Below, piece by piece: positions 8,268 to 16,631 of a stretch of 30,719 nt of DNA (position 1 is the stretch's first letter; each line of letters starts with the position of its first letter). Under the pieces are notes generated by a model, which made no database searches, had not been told where the DNA came from, and was given only the letters and a program-made list of their open reading frames with translations. Source of the stretch: Tritrichomonas musculus (Eukaryota > Parabasalia > Tritrichomonadida > Tritrichomonadidae). The DNA lies in contig JAPFFF010000218.1 of NCBI GenBank assembly GCA_039105265.1, forward strand, positions 1 through 30,719, in the 5' to 3' direction. A program made the translations under genes and the position numbers.

Positions 8268-9488
8268 TTAAGTATATATTAACTTACGATTCTGTAAGAA
8301 TATCATATCGATTGTAAATACAAGATGATCATTAAATGAAACTGGAATAGTAATCTCATTTCTATCATAAAATTCAATCCAGAATTTATCATCATTGTCA
8401 TTTAACTTATAGTATTTAATTGGTGTGTACATTTCGTTGGTTCTACCAATGAGGTTGTGATTAGATTGACTGGCAAATGATGCAGCTACTTCACATTGAG
8501 GGGTTAACATTACATTTTTGAATGATAATTCTCGATGAAACTTAATTATATCATGTAAATCAACACGGTCATCATCATCAATATCAAAATAACACGCTGT
8601 ATTAAAATCGAACCTATCATTTGGTGTACCATCATCGTGGAAAGTAAAATCGAGTTCATCTTGTTGCAGTTTGCTAATATATAATGGTTCATCTTCAAGA
8701 TCGCCCCATTCATAGAGCTTTTTATATGTAACATCATCATTTATAGCTGTCATCATAAAATCAATGTAGTATTCAGGATTTTTACCAGCGAAAACTAGTA
8801 ATGTTGTATCACCTATGTCTTTAATTATATTTATGTCACTATCAACGTCGAGATAGAATGATATATCATTACGTAAACACATTAGATAGTAATCATCCTT
8901 ATCTTTATTCAACTGTTCAATTGATTCAATCTGTCTAGCTTTAAATTCAGCCTCATCTTCATCATCATCATTAGTTGCTGTGATTATAGCATCGTAAAGT
9001 TTATCATATATGCTTTCATCTTTAATTGTATCGATTAAATCTGCAATAAAATCATCTAGTTTATCAAATATGTCGTGACAATAATCAATCTTGAATACTC
9101 TACAATCATCTCTATCCAAACGATCAACCACGTCTTGTATCTGTACATCATTAAGATTACTAGGATTATCATGAGGGTAAATCATACTGGCCATATTATC
9201 GAATTTATCCTTTCTATATTTACGAATGTATAGTGTGAAGTTTAATTCAGCGGATTGTCTAACAGTGATTTTCATGTTACGTACACCAATAATCTTCTCA
9301 CCTACATCAGATGTAAGCCATTCAGGTGGGTACTTAAAATATATACGATTAAAATGATTAGAACCATTAGTAAAGTAACATTCATTCCCATTTATTATAC
9401 ATGATAGTGAATCATTAGATGAATTATATACTGTTTCAATAGGTAATGGTACTGTTTCACTTGGCGGAGCATCACGTCGGTATGCCAT
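8268..9488 (-). CDS. Unknown 406-aa acidic beta-rich protein (copy 1)
   Basis: This is the first gene inside the right terminus, 26 bp upstream of the integrase gene. It is unrecognised. The N-terminal 110 residues alternate polar and hydrophobic residues (HFNRIYFKYPPEWL, then GVRNMKITVRQSAELNFTLYIRKY). The centre (about 120-320) is unusually rich in Asp. The C-terminus returns to strong beta pattern (DKFWIEFYDRNEITIPVSFNDHLVFTIDMIF). A two-part beta-rich protein split by an acidic insert could be a minor capsid or other virion protein; penton is an alternative, but the gene at 17108 fits that better. The start has ACATCAAATG. Codons are more A/T-rich here than in the capsid gene. Confidence 0.65.
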   Translation of the reverse strand: MAYRRDAPPSETVPLPIETVYNSSNDSLSCIINGNECYFTNGSNHFNRIYFKYPPEWLTSDVGEKIIGVRNMKITVRQSAELNFTLYIRKYRKDKFDNMASMIYPHDNPSNLNDVQIQDVVDRLDRDDCRVFKIDYCHDIFDKLDDFIADLIDTIKDESIYDKLYDAIITATNDDDEDEAEFKARQIESIEQLNKDKDDYYLMCLRNDISFYLDVDSDINIIKDIGDTTLLVFAGKNPEYYIDFMMTAINDDVTYKKLYEWGDLEDEPLYISKLQQDELDFTFHDDGTPNDRFDFNTACYFDIDDDDRVDLHDIIKFHRELSFKNVMLTPQCEVAASFASQSNHNLIGRTNEMYTPIKYYKLNDNDDKFWIEFYDRNEITIPVSFNDHLVFTIDMIFLQNRKLIYT

Positions 9489-9509
9489 TTGATGTTACTT
9501 AAACACTTG

Positions 9510-9788
9510 ACAGTTGAACCACGTTATGTGAACCGTTGTGTGACGTGATATGTGGCGTGTGACATGAGGTGATGACATGAGGTGATGACATGAGGTGGTG
9601 ACATGAGTTTAACGTGAGGTGATAACATGAGGTGGTGACATGAGTTTAACGTGAGGTGACGTGTTAAGTTTTGACATGAGGTTTCACATTGAAAGTGCTA
9701 TGATCTAGAAATGTCAAAAGGTATGGAGTTTCATCTTAAGGGGGGCAGTTGATACGTAGTATCAGACGCCACCCTTAGGGTATCTACT
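9510..9788. repeat. Right terminal inverted repeat of copy 1
   Basis: These 279 bp are the inverted counterpart of 10140-10403 with near identity. The inner half is a run of related 13-bp units (GACATGAGGTGAT and variants with GTGAG). This repeat has one more such unit than the left repeat of copy 2, plus two single-base length differences and one substitution near the tip. The outer tip reads TATCTACT. A palindrome TGATACGTAGTATCA lies 25-39 bases from the tip. Confidence 0.93.
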
Positions 9789-10139
9789 AAAGTCAGTATT
9801 GAGCTTGGGCGGCCATTTATAAAAATTTCTTTATCTTGAATTTGATAATGAGTATTGACATATTGGACAATTTTTTCTCTGTCTTTTTCTTTTATATGAC
9901 CAAATCGTTTGATCATATCGATTGCAAAATTTTTATCTTGCGTCTCAATTGATTGATATTGTTGTGTTCTTGTTTCGCTTTGAATTGTAACATAATCTAC
10001 AATTAATTCTGAGGGTTGTGAATTTAAATTGAGTTTTATTTGAGGACAATCTGGGAATTCAAATCCAAGAAAAATTCTATGGCAACAAGGAATATCTAAA
10101 TGAAAATTTGAAGAAAGTAATTTGTTTTCTGAACATCGG
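9789..10139 (-). pseudogene. Host DNA between element copies: internal gene fragment
   Basis: These 351 bp lie between the two element tips and have none of the element's texture. One minus-strand frame is open through all 117 codons and reads like protein: it includes PCCHRIFLGFEFPDCPQ, then FGHIKEKDREKIVQYVNTHY and KEIFINGRPSSILTLVD. There is no start or stop inside except one internal ATG, so this looks like the middle of a host gene split by insertions on both sides. I do not recognise the family. The frame runs a few codons into the copy 1 terminus before stopping, which is accidental. Flanking hexamers are AAAGTC (9789-9794) and CATCGG (10134-10139). Confidence 0.55.
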
Positions 10140-10403
10140 AGTAGATACCCTAAGGGTGGCGTCTGATACTACGTATCATCTGCCCCCCTTAAGATGAAAC
10201 TCCATACCTTTTGACATTTCTAGATCATAGCACTTTCAATGTGAAACCTCATGTCAAACTTAACACGTCACCTCACGTTAAACTCATGTACCACCTCATG
10301 TTATCACCTCACGTTAAACTCATGTCACCACCTCATGTCATCACCTCATGTCACACGCCACATATCACGTCACACAACGGTTCACATAACGTGGTTCAAC
10401 TGT
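10140..10403. repeat. Left terminal inverted repeat of copy 2
   Basis: These 264 bp start AGTAGATACCC, with a CCCTAAGGG palindrome at 10148-10156 and the palindrome TGATACTACGTATCA at 10164-10178. The inner half carries the 13-bp sub-repeats. In protein-primed replication such ends serve as origins to which a terminal protein is attached, so this is also the likely replication origin (family knowledge, not visible directly). Confidence 0.93.
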
Positions 10404-10474
10404 AAACACACTACTTTTTTTCAATTAAGCTCACCCTAATTTTTTAGCGTGTCAATTTTTTTATCACCACACAA
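10404..10474 (+). promoter_or_regulatory. Leader before the acidic-protein gene
   Basis: These 71 bp between the left TIR and the first gene contain several T runs and TCACC/TCAAT motifs within 30 bp of the start codon. They resemble the trichomonad initiator (TCAYW) but do not match it fully. This would have to hold the promoter for the early gene block unless the promoter lies in the TIR. Confidence 0.35.
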
Positions 10475-11518
10475 ATGCCATTCGCCATATCCGAATTAAT
10501 CGCAATTGAAAACTGCACTTATGATGAGGACACAACCACATACATTGATAACGACTCACTCATCATCTCCGAACATAGCAATGACGTCATCCCATCATAC
10601 GATAACATTGATACATCACTTAACGAAGACGATGATGTTGAACTTATATTTGACGATGACGATACCGCATCACTTGACGAAGACGATGATGTTGAACTTA
10701 TATTTGACGATGATGATGCTACCATTGCAACACCACTTAACGATGACGATGATGCATCACTTAACGATGATGATGCAACCCCACTTGATGATGACGAGCT
10801 AGCATCGGATGAAGAAGAACCCATATTTGATGACGATGATGCACCACTTAACGATGACAATGCACCACTTAACGATGACGATGCACCACTTAACGATGAC
10901 GATGATGCACCACTTAACAATGATGATGAAGAATCACTTAACAATGAAGAGTCCACACAACATGATGAAGAGCTTGCTTCTGATACAGTTGACTTACATA
11001 ATGTTACTATTGACATCAAGCCATGTGACGTTAGATTTGATAGTGACGGTACCATTGTCGAAGTTAAAGTATGTGATTATGAAGTTAGTGAATCAGATTT
11101 CCTAACCGCATTTGATGATAATGGTTATTATGTTAAGGTTGAATTACATAAAGTAGTACGTGAAACTGGTGATGTTATTGATATCAAAGCAACACCTAAA
11201 GAGTTACCACCATATGATGATAAGTTTACATCAGCTGATGATGACTACTATGAATATCATGAAGTTGACTATGATTATGTTGAACATGAATGTGATGGTT
11301 ATGATTGTTCTCAATTTGTTGATATAGCTCAACGTGTTGCATACTATTATATGATTCAATCCATTCTTTCACTCATGGATGGAGCTGAAAACCTTCACCG
11401 CGAAGAGTCTGCATCATATGACGATGATGATGTTGACGCTATTGAACTAGTTGATGAACCACTTAATAACGCCACACACAGTGAAGAAGTAGTTGAACCC
11501 AAGAACATGCCAAGTTGA
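10475..11518 (+). CDS. Asp-rich acidic protein paralogous to the polymerase N-terminus
   Basis: This 347-aa protein has a short N-terminus, then about 130 residues (40-165) of Asp/Glu-rich tandem repeats (units such as DDVELIFDDDD and APLNDDD). From residue 180 comes a folded domain (IDIKPCDVRFDSDG, CDYEV, ELHKVVRETGDVIDI) and then a helical segment with ILSLMDGAENL. Both of the latter recur in the N-terminal 250 residues of the next gene's product, so the two are paralogous. The acidic repeats could mimic DNA or chaperone a basic partner; the function is unknown. The gene lies next to the origin-like terminus and abuts the polymerase gene. Confidence 0.7.
   Translation: MPFAISELIAIENCTYDEDTTTYIDNDSLIISEHSNDVIPSYDNIDTSLNEDDDVELIFDDDDTASLDEDDDVELIFDDDDATIATPLNDDDDASLNDDDATPLDDDELASDEEEPIFDDDDAPLNDDNAPLNDDDAPLNDDDDAPLNNDDEESLNNEESTQHDEELASDTVDLHNVTIDIKPCDVRFDSDGTIVEVKVCDYEVSESDFLTAFDDNGYYVKVELHKVVRETGDVIDIKATPKELPPYDDKFTSADDDYYEYHEVDYDYVEHECDGYDCSQFVDIAQRVAYYYMIQSILSLMDGAENLHREESASYDDDDVDAIELVDEPLNNATHSEEVVEPKNMPS
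10613..10970 (+). repeat. GAT/GAC-rich tandem repeats in acidic gene
   Basis: Degenerate coding tandem repeats are built on ACTTAACGATGACGATG and a longer unit around GATGTTGAACTTATATTTGA that occurs twice. They keep the Asp-rich frame. Such arrays change length readily, so copy-to-copy length differences are expected here. Confidence 0.75.
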
Positions 11519-14500
11519 TGATTGAATATGTTGATGCTATTGATTTCGTTGACGAACCCATTGATGAACACGCTAAGTTGACGATTGTTAATGTTGATGC
11601 TATTGATTTCGTCGATGAATCAGTTGAGTATTGTACTATTGACGTCAAACCATGTGAAGTTACATATGATAGCAATGGTAACATCATCGACATTGAAGTA
11701 TGTGATTATGAAGTTGAAGATGATTGTTTCGATGAAGTCGGACAAGATGATGATGATAATATTGTTAAGTTTGAACTACACAAGGTAGTACGTGAAACAG
11801 GCGATGTTATTGACGTTAAACTCTATGCTGAGTCCAAATACGAACCAGACCTTGAGATTGAAACCTTTGATATTGCTGCTGTTGAAACATATCAATACGA
11901 TGATGACAACAAACATGCCATCACTATCATTGAGAAAGGCGGTTCACTTAAGTTATACCGTCGTAATTACATAATGCCACCATATGATATTATTGATTTC
12001 GATTCAGATGATGATCAGAAGTTAATCCTAGTTGATGATTACGAAGCCACTACGAATGATGTTGATGTCGCCACTGTAAATAATGATGTTGAACACGTAA
12101 CAGATCTTACCAATGCCGTTATTGAATATACACCATTCACATTCATAGCTACATCCACGATTATTAACACTCTACAAATGATTGATGATGACCAATACAA
12201 TGATGATGAATTCATTCTTTCACTTATGGATGCAGCTGAACGCTTGTATGGAGACCACTACTACGATGAAACTAAGTATCAAGATGAGTTGGAACGTATG
12301 ATGACTGCTGCTAACAATCACGATGCATTCGAAGTTAATATTGATAACAACATTGAAACACAACATGCATTCATACAAGTGTTGAGATATATTCGCGATA
12401 ACAGATCACGCTTTCCCACAGCAAGTGTATTAAGTTATGATAATGAAGATAGACATATAAAATCCTTTCCAATAAACAATGAGTTAACTATTGATGAAGT
12501 AATTGATGGAATACTTGGTAACATTACAGTTGAACAGTTCGGTTCTGATACTGATCCAGAAGTTAATGCTGATTACATCCCAGTTAAGTTTGTTGTTACC
12601 TTCTATAAGTTAACTAAACGCAATGGTAAAACAGTATTTCAAGAGAAGATTAATGGTGAATATGTTGATGTTGCAACAGTTGATTCATTCCGCAACTCAT
12701 ATGATGGTGCATTCTTTCCATACATTAACCTCATCCCATCACTTGACTTATCACGTTATCAGATCTTTCACGAGGTCGATGCCAAAAACTATACTGACAA
12801 CTGCTTCGTATATGCATGCATTCAGTCAGGTGTATTCACTAAAGATGAGATTGACATGTTACGTGGTATGATACACACACGTTCAGTACCCATCAATATG
12901 ATACTCAAAATAGCTAGTGAAATGCAATGCCACTTCATTGTATATCGCATTGATGAATCACGTGATGTTAAACATCAAAAACACTTAAGCATTGACACAC
13001 ATAAGAACAATAATGTGACTGCTGATAGAGTGGTTAGGTTGCTATTATACAAAGACCATTTCATGATTGATAACAATGAGAAGTTGCCAATCACCACCTA
13101 TTACATTGAACATAGAGATGAACTTGATGAAAAGCATGCTGACATTCCAGTTGAAAAACGATTTCACATCAGAGGCGTTAATCAAACAGGCTATCCACTT
13201 TACACCACTGCTGATTGGACAGGTAATGATTTCACTAAGGTATTCCGCAAGATGTTTGAATGCAACTGCTTTCGTGAGATTAATCAATGTGAACAAAACA
13301 TATTAACAACCTGTGAGTATGACAACCATTTGAATGATTACATTGAACTCGACTATGATGAAACGTTATATTGTAAAGAAGAATCATCTAATGCCAAACA
13401 TATTACACCATGGAAAGCAGTTTACTACGCTGACTTTGAAACAGATGTAACTGTATCACCACACCAACCATACTTATGCTGTGTGTACGATGGTGTTAAA
13501 TGTAAAGAGCCATACACTGGTGATGACATTGCAAAACGATTCTTAAATGATCTACCCAATCACTCATTGATTTACTTCCACAATCTTAAGTATGACGTAT
13601 GTTTCTTCATCAACGAACCAGGTTGGAAGGCTAGTGTCATTAAACGTGGTGGTACCATCTTACAAGCAGTCATGAAACAATACATACCCATCAAACAGTG
13701 GGATAAAGTCAAACATACATATGTAACTAAGAACATAACTAAGCGTTTAACATTCCGTGACAGTTACTCACTCATACCAGCGCCACTATCACAGTTTGGT
13801 AACATGTTCAATCTCAATGTACATAAAGAAATCATGCCATACAAACTCTACACAGCAGCTAACATCAAACGTAAGATGATACCATTCGATGAATTCAAAG
13901 ATCAATATCGCAACGAACACATTGATGATATGTCAGCATCTGAACTCGATCAAGCTTACTTACAACTACTCATCAATGCTAAAGTAGCTGAGTCATATGA
14001 TGAAACCACACACATGATTGATATTATGAAGTATGCTCAATTCTACTGTGAACATGACTGCATCACACTCGCTAATGGTATACGTAAGTTTGATCATGAC
14101 CTCAATGAAGTGTTCAAGAAAGCTAACAACAAATTCCCAGGCATTAACCAGTACATATCAATCAGTGCAATCGGCTACGACTTCGCACGCACATATGGTT
14201 GCACTAAAGACTGCTTCACACTATCAGGCAAGCCACAGAACTTCATCCAACGTTGTGTAAGTGGTGGTAGAACAATGACAGCTAACAATGAGAAGCAATA
14301 TGTTGAAGGTAAGATACAGGACTTCGATGCAGTCAGCTTATATCCATCAGCTATGCACATCATGCCAGGCATACCAAAGGGTAAACCACAAGTTATACCA
14401 TCAAACATAACTCACGATCAACTCATGTGTTATGATACGTTCTTCATTGAGATCAACATCAAACACATAAAGTGTAAGTCAACTAACCCATATAGGTTTG

Positions 14501-15462
14501 GTCAGGTATTCATACGCAATGAAGAAGGCACTAAACTGTTTTGTAACCAACCAGTTGACCACTTCTATATTGACAAGATTGGTTTGATTGATTTGATTGC
14601 AGCTTATGATATTGAATATGAATTCTTACGTGGTTACTACTTCAATGATGGTTTCAATTCATCCATCAACACATTCATTGATACACTATTCGAGTTACGA
14701 AAAACATACAAGCGTGAACATAACCCACTTGAGAAGACCATCAAGTTGTTACTCAACTCAATCTATGGCAAGTCAATATTAAAGCCAATCACAGATGAAG
14801 TCAAGATTATTAACAGAGATGATATCATACCATTCATTTATCGCAAATACAACTACATCAAAGAGGTTGTTGACAATGGTGGTAATAAAGTATTCGTTAA
14901 GATGATTAAACCAATCAATAAACACTACAACCTACCACAGTTTGGTGCATCAGTGTTATCATGGAGTAAACACATCATGAATCAAGTCATGACACTCGCT
15001 GAACAGAATGACATAGCAATACACTACCAAGATACTGATAGCATGCACTTAAATGAAGATGATGTTGATAAGTTAGCTGCTCTATTCAAAGCAACATATG
15101 GTAAAGACTTAATTGGCAGTGATATGACACAGTTTCATTGTGACTTCGATGTATTCCCAGGTGCAGTTGGTAAGATACACTCACGTAAGCTCATTGCATT
15201 AGGTAAGAAGTCATATCTTGATATACTCGTTGATGAACATGGTAATGAAGACTATCACATTAGAATGAAATCAATACCAAAGCAATGCATCATTAACAAG
15301 TGCAAACGCATGAACATCACCGTTGAAGAGTTGTATGAACGTATGTATCATGGTGAAGCAATTACATTTGACTTAACTGATGGTTGCAACTGCTTTAGAA
15401 AGACAAAATCATTTCAACAAGTTACATTACCACAATTCACACGCACACTTCAATTCAAGTAA
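11518..15462 (+). CDS. POLB: Protein-primed family B DNA polymerase with long N-terminal extension
   Basis: This 1314-aa protein replicates the element, starting from a protein-bound terminus. The 3'-5' exonuclease motifs are YADFETD (D639, E641), HNLKYD (N689-D693) and YCEHD (Y843-D847). The polymerase motifs are DFDAVSLYP (D937-P943), KLLLNSIYG (K1076-G1084), YQDTDS (D1172, D1174) and KKSY (K1231-Y1233). This order is that of DNA_pol_B_2. The first 250 residues carry the domain shared with the acidic protein. Residues about 415-530 contain YTDNCFVYACIQSG (C429) and LYKDHFMID (H514), like an OTU-type cysteine-protease fold. Total length exceeds the 1000-1200 usual for Polinton polymerases because of this extension. 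The first ATG abuts the preceding gene's stop. Confidence 0.93.
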   Translation: MIEYVDAIDFVDEPIDEHAKLTIVNVDAIDFVDESVEYCTIDVKPCEVTYDSNGNIIDIEVCDYEVEDDCFDEVGQDDDDNIVKFELHKVVRETGDVIDVKLYAESKYEPDLEIETFDIAAVETYQYDDDNKHAITIIEKGGSLKLYRRNYIMPPYDIIDFDSDDDQKLILVDDYEATTNDVDVATVNNDVEHVTDLTNAVIEYTPFTFIATSTIINTLQMIDDDQYNDDEFILSLMDAAERLYGDHYYDETKYQDELERMMTAANNHDAFEVNIDNNIETQHAFIQVLRYIRDNRSRFPTASVLSYDNEDRHIKSFPINNELTIDEVIDGILGNITVEQFGSDTDPEVNADYIPVKFVVTFYKLTKRNGKTVFQEKINGEYVDVATVDSFRNSYDGAFFPYINLIPSLDLSRYQIFHEVDAKNYTDNCFVYACIQSGVFTKDEIDMLRGMIHTRSVPINMILKIASEMQCHFIVYRIDESRDVKHQKHLSIDTHKNNNVTADRVVRLLLYKDHFMIDNNEKLPITTYYIEHRDELDEKHADIPVEKRFHIRGVNQTGYPLYTTADWTGNDFTKVFRKMFECNCFREINQCEQNILTTCEYDNHLNDYIELDYDETLYCKEESSNAKHITPWKAVYYADFETDVTVSPHQPYLCCVYDGVKCKEPYTGDDIAKRFLNDLPNHSLIYFHNLKYDVCFFINEPGWKASVIKRGGTILQAVMKQYIPIKQWDKVKHTYVTKNITKRLTFRDSYSLIPAPLSQFGNMFNLNVHKEIMPYKLYTAANIKRKMIPFDEFKDQYRNEHIDDMSASELDQAYLQLLINAKVAESYDETTHMIDIMKYAQFYCEHDCITLANGIRKFDHDLNEVFKKANNKFPGINQYISISAIGYDFARTYGCTKDCFTLSGKPQNFIQRCVSGGRTMTANNEKQYVEGKIQDFDAVSLYPSAMHIMPGIPKGKPQVIPSNITHDQLMCYDTFFIEINIKHIKCKSTNPYRFGQVFIRNEEGTKLFCNQPVDHFYIDKIGLIDLIAAYDIEYEFLRGYYFNDGFNSSINTFIDTLFELRKTYKREHNPLEKTIKLLLNSIYGKSILKPITDEVKIINRDDIIPFIYRKYNYIKEVVDNGGNKVFVKMIKPINKHYNLPQFGASVLSWSKHIMNQVMTLAEQNDIAIHYQDTDSMHLNEDDVDKLAALFKATYGKDLIGSDMTQFHCDFDVFPGAVGKIHSRKLIALGKKSYLDILVDEHGNEDYHIRMKSIPKQCIINKCKRMNITVEELYERMYHGEAITFDLTDGCNCFRKTKSFQQVTLPQFTRTLQFK

Positions 15463-15518
15463 CGTTACAGTAATTCAATTAAAACATTGCAATTCATCAA
15501 TGTAAATTTTTATTCGCA

Positions 15519-15523
15519 TCACA
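15519..15523 (+). promoter_or_regulatory. Initiator-like TCACA before the 150-aa gene
   Basis: TCACA matches the Trichomonas initiator consensus TCAYW, with the A+1 seven bases before ATG. Trichomonad 5' leaders are normally this short. The match is five bases only. Confidence 0.35.
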
Positions 15524-15527
15524 AACC

Positions 15528-15980
15528 ATGTCTGTCACTAGCTTCGTTCAAACAATCAAACCAACTAATGATGATAAGTTAATTGTCTATCTTGATAGTA
15601 AGATATACCCTATTGATTTTGGCATTAGTGTTCGACCATTACTAGTCATTGATGGCAACAGAACCATTGACATGAATGAGTTGATTAACATCTTTGGTAA
15701 GGTACCATACATAACCGTACGTGAGAATCGTTATCGAACAGTATATCGTGATCCAATGCTGTTAACCATTGACTTAACACCAAGACAATTCACATCAACT
15801 AATGATGAAACTCATACCTATTACAAGTATTACATTGATAAGTTATGCTTACGTCATGAGTTGAAACGTTATGAATCAATCTACACCAAAGCAAATGATG
15901 CTATCAATGAATACAGAAGTAAACTCAATGAACAAACCTCAGTTGATGCGTTGAGAGATGCTACTAATGATGTAGTTTAA
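15528..15980 (+). CDS. Unknown 150-aa protein downstream of polymerase
   Basis: I do not recognise this protein. The N-terminal 110 residues look like a compact beta-rich fold (DKLIVYLDSKIYPIDFG, then RPLLVIDGNRTIDMNELI). The C-terminal 40 residues are helical and charged (RHELKRYESIYTKANDAINEYRSKL) and could pair as a coiled coil. It follows the polymerase gene by 65 bp and has its own initiator-like TCACA (15519-15523), seven bases before the ATG. Position and size would suit a replication accessory or terminal protein, but no known motif supports this. Confidence 0.65.
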   Translation: MSVTSFVQTIKPTNDDKLIVYLDSKIYPIDFGISVRPLLVIDGNRTIDMNELINIFGKVPYITVRENRYRTVYRDPMLLTIDLTPRQFTSTNDETHTYYKYYIDKLCLRHELKRYESIYTKANDAINEYRSKLNEQTSVDALRDATNDVV

Positions 15981-16012
15981 ACGATTCATTTTTGGTTACA
16001 ATGCACTCCAAT

Positions 16013-16325
16013 CAAGCATCATTCAAGTCATCATTCAAGTCATCATTCAAGTCATCATTCAAGTCATCATTCAAGTCATCACTTCAAGTCATCATTCAAG
16101 TCATCACTTCAAGTCATCACTTCAAGTCATCATTCAAGTCATCATTCAAGTCATCACTTCAAGTCATCATTCAAGTCATCATTCAAGTCATCACTTCAAT
16201 GCATCACTTCAAGTCATCATTCAAGTCATCACTCAAGTCATCATTCAAGTCATCATTCAAGTCATCATTCAAGTCATCATTCAAGTCATCACTTCAAGTC
16301 ATCATTCAAGTCATCACTTCAAGTG
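16013..16325. repeat. 12/13-bp minisatellite, unit TTCAAGTCATCA
   Basis: About 25 tandem units alternate between a 12-bp form (ATTCAAGTCATC) and a 13-bp form (ACTTCAAGTCATC), with one variant reading CAATGCATC. The mixture of 12 and 13 bp shifts the reading frame repeatedly, so the open frame across it (FKSS, then VIIQVI) is a by-product, not a protein under selection. Confidence 0.92.
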
Positions 16326-16489
16326 ATACACCACACATCATTCAACATATCATGCAAATGCAAAAAACAAAAGTGCAAAAACCAACCGTCTTCGTGAGTG
16401 TGTTATGCATTCGATGAGGAATCAACATACGTACCCGGGATTGTACATCAACCCCTCACAGGAAAGGAACTACACACACTATGGTTGGG

Positions 16490-16534
16490 GAACGTGATTT
16501 AACACGTTCATTACAAAGATACACCTACCGGTAG
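16490..16534. repeat. Two nearby palindromes
   Basis: A perfect hairpin GAACGTG-ATTTAA-CACGTTC (16490-16509) is followed after 15 bp by the perfect palindrome CTACCGGTAG (16525-16534). They could be protein-binding sites, a structured RNA or a cruciform. No known ribozyme core was recognised around them. Confidence 0.6.
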
Positions 16535-16631
16535 ATGCTTTCGTGTTACACATATCACAAGCAATGGCTTACCTTAGGTGTTGATTCGCTACAGGCTCCA
16601 TCACAAGTGTGATAAAATAACATGAAAAATC

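Larger units (their letters stand above)
1..9788 (-). mobile_element. Maverick/Polinton copy 1, right-hand part
   Basis: This is the right end of a Maverick/Polinton virus-like element, cut by the window start. It carries the 3' part of the fibre gene, the minus-strand virion and integration cluster and the right terminal inverted repeat, which ends at 9788. The family call rests on the combination of retrovirus-like integrase, packaging ATPase and double-jelly-roll capsid protein here with the protein-primed polymerase B in copy 2. All genes seen are open and the copy looks whole as far as it is visible. It matches copy 2 without length change over 7985 bp, which implies a very recent origin. 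The strand given is that of its main gene cluster. Confidence 0.9.

Noticed and set aside
9731-9916. Short minus-strand gene starting at an internal ATG between the elements
   Set aside because: The frame is open upstream of that ATG through the whole spacer and runs by chance into the TIR. It is better described as part of a longer host gene fragment.
9510-10403. The inverted repeat pair as one long hairpin or a foldback element
   Set aside because: The tips face outward to a unique coding-like spacer, and each repeat borders an element gene array. They are facing ends of two Maverick copies, not a separate foldback transposon.
10519-11055. Serine-rich minus-strand frame opposite the acidic gene
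   Set aside because: It is the antisense image of Asp-rich GAT/GAC repeats (ATC/GTC and TCA/TCG readings). The plus frame has the conserved domain and the start context.
16013-16325. CRISPR-like array
   Set aside because: The units are 12-13 bp and contiguous, with no unique spacers and no cas-like genes nearby.
15992-16417. Open frame across the minisatellite, apparent repeats of FKSS
   Set aside because: The 12/13-bp units shift the encoded motif between frames (FKSS, then VIIQVI, then SHHF). This is expected from a repeat without stops and not from a selected protein.
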